From NCBI GenBank assembly GCA_005223045.1, contig NJBM01000018.1, forward strand, positions 47,307 through 111,306: a DNA stretch of 64,000 nt, read 5' to 3'. Each line of letters starts with the position of its first letter. Positions within the stretch are counted from its first letter, which is position 1. Under the pieces are notes generated by a model that saw nothing but the letters and a program-made list of their open reading frames with translations, was not told where the DNA came from and did no database searches. The position numbers and the translations under genes are program-made. Shown in pieces: positions 8,964 through 17,892 of the stretch. The stretch is from Planctomycetes bacterium B3_Pla (GTDB lineage: Bacteria > Planctomycetota > Phycisphaerae > Sedimentisphaerales > Anaerobacaceae).

Positions 8964-10991
8964 ATGAATGATAGCCAAGACAAGAAACCATCTTTGCCGC
9001 ATCGTGACCAACAAAATAAACCGGGCAAAAAACCACCGCTGCCGCGATATAAGCGGAGCCCGTTCACTTATGTCATTGTCATAATTGCAATACTGACAAT
9101 GATGCTGATGATGCGGCCGTGGAAACAGGCCGACCCCATCGATTGGGATGACTTTACGGCCCACGTTGATGCTAATGAGATTGAGAGTATCACAATTAAT
9201 GAAACCGAAATCTCTGGCAAGTTCAATGAGAAGGGCATAGAGAGCCGGCGTGACATGAACAAGAAGAAGAGCCCGTCCAAATCCTTCACGGTGGATTACA
9301 ATCAACAATGGGTCGGCGAGCAATGGCTCGGCAAGCTGGAGAAAAGCGGCATCGAGGTCAAATTCGGCAGGCAGCATATCTGGCTTAGCATGCTGATACA
9401 ATTGGTTTTCCCGCTGCTTGTGGTGATTGCCATCTTCTACTTTTTCTTTGTCCGCAACCTCAGCCGCGGGGCGGGCGGAATGCTGATGTCGTTCGGTCGA
9501 AGTAAACATCGGCTGCAAGGCAAAGACCGGGCCAAAGTGACATTCGAGGACGTGGCCGGAGTGGATGAGGCAAAGGAGGAAGTGGCCGAGATAATCGAGT
9601 TCCTGAAGAATCCCAGAAAGTTTCAGCGATTAGGCGGCCGGATTCCCCGCGGAGTCTTGCTCGTAGGCCCGCCCGGCTGTGGAAAGACGCTGCTGGCCAA
9701 AGCCATCGCGGGCCAGGCCGATGTGCCGTTCTTTAGCATATCCGGCAGCGATTTCGTGGAGATGTTCGTCGGAGTAGGAGCATCGCGAGTGCGCGATTTG
9801 TTCAAGCAGGCCAAAGATAATTCGCCCTGCATAATTTTCCTCGACGAAGTTGACGCAATCGGGCGCAAACGCGGCGCCGGCTTCGCGGGCGGCGGACATG
9901 ACGAACGTGAACAGACGCTCAACGCAATCCTGGTCGAGATGGACGGCTTCGACACAAACGACCAGGTCATTGTGATTGCGGCGACAAATCGCGCCGACAT
10001 CCTGGATCATGCCTTGACGCGCCCGGGACGGTTCGACAGGCAGATCTTCGTGCCGCTGCCTGACTTGAAGGGACGCGTCGAGATTTTGAAAGTCCACGCC
10101 AAGAAGGTGAAAATGGGACCCGACTCCAAGCTGGAAAGACTGGCGCGCGGAACACCAATGTTCAGCGGAGCGGACCTGGCGGCTATTATTAACGAAGCCG
10201 CGCTGGCGGCGACAATGGCCAACAAAGACCATATCGAAATGGCCGATCTGGAAGAAGCGCGGGACAAAGTCCGGTGGGGAAGAGCAAAAAAGAGCAGGGT
10301 CATCGACCAGAAGGAAAAGGAAATCACCGCCTACCACGAAGCCGGCCACACATTGGTGCAATCTTTGCTCGAAGATGCGGACCCCCTGCACAAGGTGAGC
10401 ATCATTCCCCGCGGACCAATGGGCGGGGCAACTTTTGCCCTGCCGGAAAAGGACAGAACTATATTTACAAAAAGGTATTGTATGGCGCTTTTGCAGGTGT
10501 GTTTCGGCGGTAGAATTGCGGAAGAAATGTTCTGTGACGATATATCCAGCGGCGCACAGTCGGATATTCAACAGGCTACTAATATCGCAAGGCAGATGGT
10601 TTTAACCTGGGGCATGAGTAATGAGCTGGGCCTGATCAGTTACGGGCCGGATATGGGTCTCAAAGACATGGTGTACATGATGCCGCCCGAGAAAGAGTAT
10701 TCGGAAAAAACTGCCGAAGCAATCGACAGCGAGATAAAAAGGATTACCGACGAGGCATACACAAAATCAAAAGAAGTTATAGAAGCAGACAAGGACAAAC
10801 TCGAGAACATAGCGAAGGCCCTGCTGAAATATGAGACCCTTGACTCCGATGAGGTGAAACTGATTCTGGGAGGCGGGATCCTGGACAAGCCAACTGTCGC
10901 CGATTTGTTGGCCGTCGAACAAGCCAAGAGCGAGCCGTCGAAACCCGAATCTCAAGAACAGCAGGAACAGCCGGAGCAATCGGCCGGCTAA
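8964..10991 (+). CDS. ftsH: ATP-dependent zinc metalloprotease FtsH
   Basis: A 675-residue membrane AAA+ protease that degrades misfolded membrane and short-lived cytoplasmic proteins. It has a Pro/Lys-rich cytosolic N-terminus, TM1 near residues 32-50, a periplasmic domain, TM2 near 138-157, and the AAA module with Walker A GPPGCGKT, Walker B IIFLDEVDAIG, pore motif FVGVGAS and SRH TRPGRFDRQ. The peptidase has the zinc motif HEAGH near residue 460, with the third ligand in DDISSGAQSDIQQAT. The C-terminal tail is Gln/Glu-rich. It lies 38 bases after the LptE-like gene, in the same cluster. Confidence 0.97.
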   Translation: MNDSQDKKPSLPHRDQQNKPGKKPPLPRYKRSPFTYVIVIIAILTMMLMMRPWKQADPIDWDDFTAHVDANEIESITINETEISGKFNEKGIESRRDMNKKKSPSKSFTVDYNQQWVGEQWLGKLEKSGIEVKFGRQHIWLSMLIQLVFPLLVVIAIFYFFFVRNLSRGAGGMLMSFGRSKHRLQGKDRAKVTFEDVAGVDEAKEEVAEIIEFLKNPRKFQRLGGRIPRGVLLVGPPGCGKTLLAKAIAGQADVPFFSISGSDFVEMFVGVGASRVRDLFKQAKDNSPCIIFLDEVDAIGRKRGAGFAGGGHDEREQTLNAILVEMDGFDTNDQVIVIAATNRADILDHALTRPGRFDRQIFVPLPDLKGRVEILKVHAKKVKMGPDSKLERLARGTPMFSGADLAAIINEAALAATMANKDHIEMADLEEARDKVRWGRAKKSRVIDQKEKEITAYHEAGHTLVQSLLEDADPLHKVSIIPRGPMGGATFALPEKDRTIFTKRYCMALLQVCFGGRIAEEMFCDDISSGAQSDIQQATNIARQMVLTWGMSNELGLISYGPDMGLKDMVYMMPPEKEYSEKTAEAIDSEIKRITDEAYTKSKEVIEADKDKLENIAKALLKYETLDSDEVKLILGGGILDKPTVADLLAVEQAKSEPSKPESQEQQEQPEQSAG

Positions 10992-11043
10992 TATAGTCTC
11001 AACTCGAATTATGTCCGAGCTTTTTTTGTGGGAGAGAACTGCC

Positions 11044-12855
11044 GTGACATCGAAAGAGAAATATCTTACTGGCGCAGCATGGATAGTCTGCATTGTCGCG
11101 GTTATCTGCGGTGTACGGGCCCGGAACACCGAGGGGGCGGAATCGAGTGTTGCCGCTGCTCTCACCGGCGAGCTTGAGCTTGTCAAGCACGAGGAAGAAT
11201 TCTCATCAGCGCGCATCGAGCCCGCTCGGATGGGCCGGGAAAACGGCATTGCGGTCATATTCACAGGAACCCATGACCTTCATTACTATGCGAATTCGCA
11301 AACGGCACCAGCACCCGGACTCGAACTGAAGGTCGAAGCCAGGTCAGACGGTTTCGATTTCGGCAAAGCCGTCTTTCCGAAATGGGAGATTTTCACCGAT
11401 CCGGTTGGCGACAAAGTCGAAGTGTACGCCGGCGGTTTCACCGTCTTCATACCAATTACAGCGGCCAAGGCTCAAGCACAGAGTTCTGTCGTTGAAGCAA
11501 AGATCGCCGGCATTACTTGCACGAGCAAGATCTGTCTGCCGCCGTTTGAAAAAACACTGCAAACGAACATCAACTGGGACCAGCGGGATTCGTGGAAACA
11601 GATCAGCTTCGCAGCGGCAGGCGATGCCGACACAGTGGTTCGGGATATAGCCGGAGGGTCAAGTCACTCGATATGGGTCGCCCTGGTGTTGGCATTTGTC
11701 GCTGGACTGGCGTTGAATATTATGCCGTGCGTCTGGCCTGTCCTGCCCATCATCATCATGCGAATCGTTGAGCAGGCTAAGGAAGGCAGAAGGCAATCGA
11801 TAATGATGGGGCTGGCCTTTTGCATTGGAATATTGTTGTTCTTTGCGTGTCTGGCCGGCGCGAACATCATCCTGCAGAGCTTCTACGACAGGACCTTGAA
11901 CTGGGGCGACCACCTGCGAAACCCAACCATCGTGACGGCTTTGTCGCTGCTGATGATTGTCATGGCGCTTTTCATGTTCGGCGTTTTCACTTTTGCGGTA
12001 CCTTCGTCGATAGCCGGTAAATCCGGCTCCGGTAAAGGCTATGCCGGCTCAGTCGGAATGGGCTTCTTGGCAGCTATCCTGAGCACGCCTTGCAGTTTCG
12101 GCCTGCTCACCGTAGCCTTCGTCTGGGCGCAGGGACAGGCTTTGTTTTTAGGCACATTGGCGATAATGGTAATCGGTCTCGGCATGGCCGCACCTTATGC
12201 AATCCTGACGTCGGTGCCGGGATGGTTGAAACGCCTGCCCAGAGGCGGACGTTGGATGGAGCTTTTCAAGCAGACGCTCGGATTTTTACTGCTGATTATC
12301 GCGGTCAAGCTAATCAAAGCAGTTCCAGAAGCAAACAAGATGAACCTGCTGTATTTTGCGGTCATCCTCAGCTTTGCCGTCTGGATGTGGGGCACCTGGG
12401 TCACATACGGCACGAAAGTATCCCGAAAACTGCTTGTCCGGGGCATAGCCGCCCTGCTAGTGGTGCTGTCCTTTTGGTTCTTTTTCAAGCCGGAGCTTGT
12501 GGACTGGCAGGATTATGACCGTGCCTCGATCGAATCTGCAAAATCCGAACAGACACCGGTCCTGATCAAGTTCACTGCCGACTGGTGTACGAACTGCGAA
12601 TTCGTAGATAAATTCGTTTTTCAGCGCAAGGATATCGCCAGACTCATCGACAACAAGGGCGTTCTTGCAATCAAAGGCGACACCACGAAGGCCAATCTGC
12701 CGGCAACACTCGATCTGAGGAATACCTATAACGAACCTGGTGTCCCGGTAACCTTGCTGTTTTTGCCGGGCCAGGCAGAGCCGGCACGTCTGCACGAGCT
12801 GTTCTTCGCCGATGAGTTGAGAAAGCTGCTGGAATCGTTGCCGGACAAGGATTAA
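11044..12855 (+). CDS. dsbD: Thiol:disulfide interchange protein DsbD
   Basis: A 603-residue protein that carries electrons from cytosolic thioredoxin to the periplasm. Order: signal segment, N-terminal DsbD-alpha domain with the cysteine pair in CTSKICLPP, an eight-helix membrane domain with the two conserved cysteines in MPCVWPVLP and STPCSFGLL, and a C-terminal thioredoxin-like domain with CTNC (DWCTNCEF). I chose the GTG at 11044 because GGGAGA sits eight bases before it; the upstream ATG at 11011 has no ribosome site. It is in the ftsH cluster, 52 bases downstream of that gene. Confidence 0.93.
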   Translation: MTSKEKYLTGAAWIVCIVAVICGVRARNTEGAESSVAAALTGELELVKHEEEFSSARIEPARMGRENGIAVIFTGTHDLHYYANSQTAPAPGLELKVEARSDGFDFGKAVFPKWEIFTDPVGDKVEVYAGGFTVFIPITAAKAQAQSSVVEAKIAGITCTSKICLPPFEKTLQTNINWDQRDSWKQISFAAAGDADTVVRDIAGGSSHSIWVALVLAFVAGLALNIMPCVWPVLPIIIMRIVEQAKEGRRQSIMMGLAFCIGILLFFACLAGANIILQSFYDRTLNWGDHLRNPTIVTALSLLMIVMALFMFGVFTFAVPSSIAGKSGSGKGYAGSVGMGFLAAILSTPCSFGLLTVAFVWAQGQALFLGTLAIMVIGLGMAAPYAILTSVPGWLKRLPRGGRWMELFKQTLGFLLLIIAVKLIKAVPEANKMNLLYFAVILSFAVWMWGTWVTYGTKVSRKLLVRGIAALLVVLSFWFFFKPELVDWQDYDRASIESAKSEQTPVLIKFTADWCTNCEFVDKFVFQRKDIARLIDNKGVLAIKGDTTKANLPATLDLRNTYNEPGVPVTLLFLPGQAEPARLHELFFADELRKLLESLPDKD

Positions 12856-12886
12856 CAACAATCACACACAAGGAGACCCTCTACAA

Positions 12887-13561
12887 TTGGCGAAGCGAAA
12901 GAATATCAAGATCGACAGAGAACAAGCCCGGCAGAGAATCAGGAAAATCCGGCCCATTCTGAAAAAAACGTACCCTGACGCGAAGATTGCCCTGAAGTTT
13001 GTGAATCCCCTGGAGTTGTTGATATCGACGATTCTCTCGGCACAGTGTACGGACGTGCGGGTCAACATGGTCACAAAGGATTTGTTCAAGAAATACAAAT
13101 CGGCCACCGACTGGGCCAAAGCCGATCTGAAGGAAATCGAAGCGGGTATCCGAAGCACTGGTTTCTTCCGAAATAAGGCTATTAACATCAAAGGGGCGTG
13201 TACGAGGATCATCGAGCATTACGGCGGCGAAGTTCCCGGCACAATGGAAGAGCTTTTAACCCTCCCGGGTGTGGGGCGAAAAACCGCCAATTGTGTCCTC
13301 GGCGACGCCTTCGGAATCCCCGGTATCACATGTGATACGCACGTTATCCGCCTTTCGAGGCGATTGGGACTGTCCGAAAACAGCGACCCGGTAAAGTTGG
13401 AATTCGATCTGGCCGAAATAGTCCCAAAGGCCGACTGGACGCGATTCAGCCATTTGCTGATCCATCACGGCCGAAATATCTGTAAAGCAAGAAAGCCGGA
13501 CTGCGAAAACTGCCCGATTTCGAGACATTGCCCTGCCGCGAATAAGCAGGAGTTGTGGTAG
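12887..13561 (+). CDS. nth: Endonuclease III (DNA glycosylase/AP lyase)
   Basis: A 224-residue base-excision repair enzyme for oxidised pyrimidines. The helix-hairpin-helix LPGVGRKTANCVLGDAFG includes the catalytic lysine, DTHVIRLSRRLGL supplies the catalytic aspartate, and the C-terminal cysteines (C-X6-C-X2-C-X5-C in CKARKPDCENCPISRHC) bind the 4Fe-4S cluster. The start is TTG with AGGAG eleven bases upstream. A basic N-terminal extension of about ten residues precedes the core. It follows dsbD by about 30 bases. Confidence 0.96.
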   Translation: MAKRKNIKIDREQARQRIRKIRPILKKTYPDAKIALKFVNPLELLISTILSAQCTDVRVNMVTKDLFKKYKSATDWAKADLKEIEAGIRSTGFFRNKAINIKGACTRIIEHYGGEVPGTMEELLTLPGVGRKTANCVLGDAFGIPGITCDTHVIRLSRRLGLSENSDPVKLEFDLAEIVPKADWTRFSHLLIHHGRNICKARKPDCENCPISRHCPAANKQELW

Positions 13562-13613
13562 AGCCTGATTTGCCGCCCTGCTGATGCAAGGGCTCTGAAG
13601 GAGACTTTTGTAC

Positions 13614-14324
13614 ATGATGGATGCTATTGACAGACCGGTAAGAGACCTGTGGCGGTTGTTTCGAATAATGGCCGAGTTTACCGAAGGATTCGAGGAGCTT
13701 GCCTCGGTCGGGCCCGCCGTTTCTATTTTCGGCTCCTCACGAGCCGAGCCTGAGGAACGCTACTACAAGCTCGCCGAGCAGACCGCTTCGCAATTAGCAA
13801 AGGCCGGCTTCGCGGTAATAACCGGCGGAGGCGACGGGATCATGGAAGCGGCCAACAAAGGCGCCGCCGAGGCGGACGGTCAAAGCATCGGACTTAATAT
13901 CGAACTGCCGATGGAACAGATTCCGAACCAGTACCAGAATCTGCCGCTGGATTTCAGGTACTTTTTCGTCCGCAAGGTAATGTTCCTCAAATACGCTCAC
14001 GGCTTCATAGTCTTCCCCGGCGGTTATGGAACGATGGACGAGTTTTTCGAATCGCTGGTATTGATCCAAACACTAAAGCAGGCGTCTTTTCCCGTGATCC
14101 TGATGGGCAGCGACTTCTGGGACGGCCTGATCAAATGGATTAAAGAAACAATGTTGAAAAAGCACAAGTATATCTCCCCGGAAGACCTGGATGTATTCAC
14201 CATTGTGAACGATCCGCAAGCCGCCGTCGAGATCATAGTCAATTTCAAAGAAGCACAGGGACCCGTCGGAATAGAACTCCCCGGCGGGATGAAAAAGGCC
14301 CCGGACGTACCTCGTGTCTCGTGA
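13614..14324 (+). CDS. LOG-family protein (Rossmann nucleotide phosphoribohydrolase-like)
   Basis: A 236-residue member of the LOG/TIGR00730 family, whose characterised members release cytokinin bases or hydrolyse purine nucleotide monophosphates. The diagnostic motifs are present: ITGGGDGIMEAANKGA near residues 62-77 and PGGYGTMDEFFE near 138-149. ATG 13614 is preferred to the TTG at 13608 because AAGGAG is ten bases upstream. It ends the cluster that starts at 7.37 kb. Confidence 0.88.
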   Translation: MMDAIDRPVRDLWRLFRIMAEFTEGFEELASVGPAVSIFGSSRAEPEERYYKLAEQTASQLAKAGFAVITGGGDGIMEAANKGAAEADGQSIGLNIELPMEQIPNQYQNLPLDFRYFFVRKVMFLKYAHGFIVFPGGYGTMDEFFESLVLIQTLKQASFPVILMGSDFWDGLIKWIKETMLKKHKYISPEDLDVFTIVNDPQAAVEIIVNFKEAQGPVGIELPGGMKKAPDVPRVS

Positions 14325-14600
14325 CTCGCCGCCCGGTTAGAACATCGAGCGTGGGATCGGGATGGCGCAACCCAAAAAGCTCCCTCAGACTCTTCGTGCT
14401 AAAGACAACATCCCAGTAAGATCAGGACCGAAGCAGTTGTGAGGATTGCCGGGCAGAGCTTGATTCACCATAACTGCACTCGAATGTCAGTTGTCTTCAT
14501 TGCTACAGCGTCACCGCGCGAGGTACGCTTGGCTCGCGTCTTCAAGCACGCTTAGAGACGGTTGAGACCGCGTTATATACGCTCTGACTCAAACCAACCG

Positions 14601-14846
14601 TCATGACTTCTTTTGGGATCTGATTTGATTCAACTCGCCAATCACCAGAGAGACTATACCGACAGCTAAAGCAATAATGGCGAGAAGTTCCGGGGTTCTC
14701 CCAACAATCTTATAGGCTGTCCCCAGGCGTCCCGGAGGAGTACTGAAGTTCCCGATATGCGGCATGTATATCACGGCCGCCAGATAGTTGACCGCATATA
14801 AGATGGCTGCTATACAACAAAAGATGGCACCGATTGCACGTCTCAT
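14601..14846 (-). CDS. Small two-helix membrane protein
   Basis: An 81-residue hypothetical protein. The start at 14846 has AGGAG seven bases upstream. Two hydrophobic helices (residues 4-27 and 50-70) flank a short loop containing TPPGRLGTAYKIVGRTPE; the C-terminus is basic. No family recognised. Its neighbours give no clear functional hint. Confidence 0.6.
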   Translation of the reverse strand: MRRAIGAIFCCIAAILYAVNYLAAVIYMPHIGNFSTPPGRLGTAYKIVGRTPELLAIIALAVGIVSLVIGELNQIRSQKKS

Positions 14847-14991
14847 AGCGTAACTCCTATCGCATTGCGTTAATTGTATGTGAAAACCGCTACAAAGAAT
14901 ATACACTCCAGAATCCCGACTTTCAAATACTCAGAATGCTCTGTTTCGTATTTCTTGGTTCACACACATCTACATTCCACATTCTAAATTT

Positions 14992-16725
14992 TCAATTCCT
15001 TATGTTCGCCTCTTCGAGATGCCTCATCAGGTATTTCTTGTCGGGGCCGCCGAGGTGTTCCCATGGGAGGATTTCTTCGGGGGCGAATTGCTTTTGTGCG
15101 GCGGCTTCTACGTCTATGCCGGACTGCTCGAAGGCTTTGCGCCAAAGCTCATAGTCAAAGCATTCGTCCCATAGGTCGAATCTTGCGCCGGCCTGCCAGA
15201 CGGCTTCGATAACGTCAGTCAGGTTTCTGCCGCCGCGACCGATTGCCGATTCCAATATGCTGCGGTTAATGTCGTGGAACTTGAACTGCAGGAACTTGGC
15301 GCGCAGTTCTCGTTTCTTCTCGATTATCAACTGTCTTGCCTGCTCGAACCAGGACTTTGGCTTTTGCCCGAGCCAGCCGAACGGCGTGTGCGGCTTGGGG
15401 ACGAACCAGCTTACGGTAATATTGATCTGACCCGTTTTGCCGTCAATTCCTTTTCGCAGCTTGGCTAATTGGAATGACAGTTCTACGATTCTCTCGACAT
15501 CCTCAACAGTCTCGCCGGGCAGGCCTACCATGAAGTACAGCTTCAGTCGTTGCCATCCGGCCCGGTATGCCGCTTCTGCGGCGGCGAACAAATCCTCGTC
15601 CTTTAGGGGCTTGTTGATAATCTGCCGCAATCTCTCGCTGGCGGCCTCGACGGCGATTGTCATGCCGCCCTTTCTGACCGAAGTCAGCAGTCTGGGGAGC
15701 ATCTTTAACTGGCGGTCAACGCGCAGGCTCGGCAGGGATAGTCCGACGTGCTTGTCGTGAAAATGTGCGTGAAGACCGGCGACCAATTCTTCGAGATCGG
15801 GATAGTCGGAGCTCGACAGGCTCAGCAGGCTGATAGTATCGAATCCGGTCGCGCGGTGGCACGCCTTTGCGGTCTCTATGATCTTCTGAACGCTGCGATA
15901 GCGAATAGGCCTTCTGCAGAAGCTCGCCTGGCAGAACCGGCACCGGCCCGGACAGCCCCGCATGATCTCTACGCTAACCCGCTCGTGTACGGCCTGCACG
16001 AACGGCACTATCGGGGCGAGCGGGACGGGAGCGTTGTCAAAATCCTGCACGACTGCATTCCGGAGCTTGCGGCCCGCATGAAATTTGGGCACATAAGCCC
16101 ATTCGAATTTGTCGGCGATAGAGGAAAGGATTTCCCTCTTAGATGCACTGGCCTTCTTGCAGACCCGAATCAGTTGCGTAAGCCGGACGACGGCCTCTTC
16201 GCCTTCTCCCAAAACAAAGACGTCGATAAATTCCGCCACAGGTTCGCAACAATTGGACATCCCGCCGCCGGTGATTATCAATGGGTCGTCCTCGTCTCTG
16301 TCACCGCTTCGGATTTTGAGGCCGCCGAGGTCGAGCATGTTGAGAACATTCGTATAGCAAAGCTCATTGGTCAGGCTAAAGCCGACAACGTCAAAACTCT
16401 TTAGCGACGCCTTGGACTCCAGGCTGAACAGAGGAATTTCCTTTTCGCGGAGAATCTTCTCGGCGTCGAGCCAGGGAGCAAACACCCGCTCGGCAGCGAC
16501 CTCGTCCATGCTGTTTAGGCAATCGTAAATTACAGCAAGCCCCGTGTGGGACATGCCCACCTCGTAAATGTCGGGAAAGCACAGCGCGACGGTCAGCTCG
16601 CATTGTGACAGGTCCTTTTTGATCTGGTTTATCTCCCCGCCGATGTATCTGCCGGGCTTGCGAACGAACGGCAGAAACTCCCGATCGATCCGGTCAGCCA
16701 GTGTTGTCACCTGGTTTGTACTCAT
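14992..16725 (-). CDS. B12-binding-domain radical SAM protein (TIGR03960-like)
   Basis: A 577-residue radical SAM enzyme. The N-terminal part (residues 15-200) matches the corrinoid-binding-like region of the family, and the radical SAM cluster motif is MRGCPGRCRFCQ near residues 255-266 (C-X3-C-X2-C). Further marks are LLSLSSSDYPDL, IAVEAASERLR and KLYFMVGLPGETVED. Family members are often fused or paired with a TIGR03936 partner, but no partner is seen here. The substrate is unknown for this subfamily. Confidence 0.88.
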   Translation of the reverse strand: MSTNQVTTLADRIDREFLPFVRKPGRYIGGEINQIKKDLSQCELTVALCFPDIYEVGMSHTGLAVIYDCLNSMDEVAAERVFAPWLDAEKILREKEIPLFSLESKASLKSFDVVGFSLTNELCYTNVLNMLDLGGLKIRSGDRDEDDPLIITGGGMSNCCEPVAEFIDVFVLGEGEEAVVRLTQLIRVCKKASASKREILSSIADKFEWAYVPKFHAGRKLRNAVVQDFDNAPVPLAPIVPFVQAVHERVSVEIMRGCPGRCRFCQASFCRRPIRYRSVQKIIETAKACHRATGFDTISLLSLSSSDYPDLEELVAGLHAHFHDKHVGLSLPSLRVDRQLKMLPRLLTSVRKGGMTIAVEAASERLRQIINKPLKDEDLFAAAEAAYRAGWQRLKLYFMVGLPGETVEDVERIVELSFQLAKLRKGIDGKTGQINITVSWFVPKPHTPFGWLGQKPKSWFEQARQLIIEKKRELRAKFLQFKFHDINRSILESAIGRGGRNLTDVIEAVWQAGARFDLWDECFDYELWRKAFEQSGIDVEAAAQKQFAPEEILPWEHLGGPDKKYLMRHLEEANIRN

Positions 16726-16814
16726 TACGGCATTATAGACGGATTATTGGCTGATTTCTATTGATTCTCGCGCGATTATCAATTATCAAATCGTGTTTGC
16801 AGAAAGGTGCTGTT

Positions 16815-17861
16815 ATGGATAGAAGAATCGGCCGGATGACTGCTATACTCGTTTGCGTCTTATTGGGCGGGCTGTCCTATTTTTCTTGTGCCGGCAAGGA
16901 GCCGGTCAGGGTTGACAGCGGCCATCAATTAGTCATGGGAACATTCGCCCGCGTCGTAGTAGTTGCGGAAAACCAGGGCGTCGGCAAGGAATGTATCCAG
17001 GCCGCTCTTACGGAAATCCACAAGGTTGACGAGCTGATGAGCGATTACAGGAGCGAGTCGGAAATAAGCCGGGTCAACAAGGAGGCATTTGACCACGCGG
17101 TCGAAGTCAGCGAATCGACCTACGAAGTTCTGCAAAGAAGCGTTGAATTCAGCGAGCTGACCGCCGGAGCGTTCGACGTTACTGTCGGGCCTTTGATGGA
17201 TTTGTTCCACGACGCCGAGAAAGATGGCGCCGCCCCCACTGATGAACAGATCGCCGAGGCGAAATTGAAGGTGGGTTTTGAGAAGCTAAAGCTCGACAGC
17301 CAAAACAGAACAGTGCAGTTCGCCATCGACGGCATGCGACTGGACCTGGGCGGGATCGCCAAAGGTTATGCCATCGACAAGGCAATCGAAGCAGCGCGGC
17401 GCTGCGGTGCAAGCGGCGCAATGATCGATATCGGCGGCGATATTCGATGCTTTGGATCGCCGCCCGAGGGTCGAGAGCATTGGTTGATCGGCGTGCAGGA
17501 CCCAAACTCAGCAACCGAGGGTATCGGCGGCGGCAAACTCCTGCTGACCCTGAAAGTAACCAACGCAGCGGTTGCCACCAGCGGCGATTACCGGCAGTTT
17601 GTTCTGATCGAGGGCAAGCGCCGCAGCCACATTATGGACCGCAAGACCGGCACTAGTACCGAAGGCCTTGCAAGCGTGACAATCATTGCCGAGAACGCAA
17701 CCGACGCCGACGCCTTAGCGACTGCGGTCAGCGTAATGGGGACGGAAAAGGGTCTTGATCTGATTGAGAAACGGCCCAGAACCGAAGCCATCCTGATAAC
17801 CTCCGGCCCGAAATACGAAGCCACGAAAACAAGCGGCGCGCCAGAATACGTGAAAGAATAG
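16815..17861 (+). CDS. apbE: FAD:protein FMN transferase (ApbE/Ftp), lipoprotein
   Basis: A 348-residue flavin transferase that attaches FMN to threonine in periplasm-facing proteins such as RnfG and RnfD. LSYFSCAG is a lipobox, so it is an exported lipoprotein. Family marks are MGTFARVVV, LMSDYRSESEISRVN, DVTVGPLMDLF, RLDLGGIAKGYAIDKA, MIDIGGDIRCFG and the C-terminal ATSGDYRQF and HIMDRKTG. ATG 16815 has AAAGG nearby and gives a proper signal sequence. The Rnf operon, its natural client, lies 2.5 kb away on the other strand. Confidence 0.94.
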   Translation: MDRRIGRMTAILVCVLLGGLSYFSCAGKEPVRVDSGHQLVMGTFARVVVVAENQGVGKECIQAALTEIHKVDELMSDYRSESEISRVNKEAFDHAVEVSESTYEVLQRSVEFSELTAGAFDVTVGPLMDLFHDAEKDGAAPTDEQIAEAKLKVGFEKLKLDSQNRTVQFAIDGMRLDLGGIAKGYAIDKAIEAARRCGASGAMIDIGGDIRCFGSPPEGREHWLIGVQDPNSATEGIGGGKLLLTLKVTNAAVATSGDYRQFVLIEGKRRSHIMDRKTGTSTEGLASVTIIAENATDADALATAVSVMGTEKGLDLIEKRPRTEAILITSGPKYEATKTSGAPEYVKE

Positions 17862-17892
17862 CCGGCCAACACATGCTGCGTACTCATCAGCA

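Noticed and set aside
9630..10571. 313-codon minus-strand frame
   Set aside because: Shadow of ftsH.
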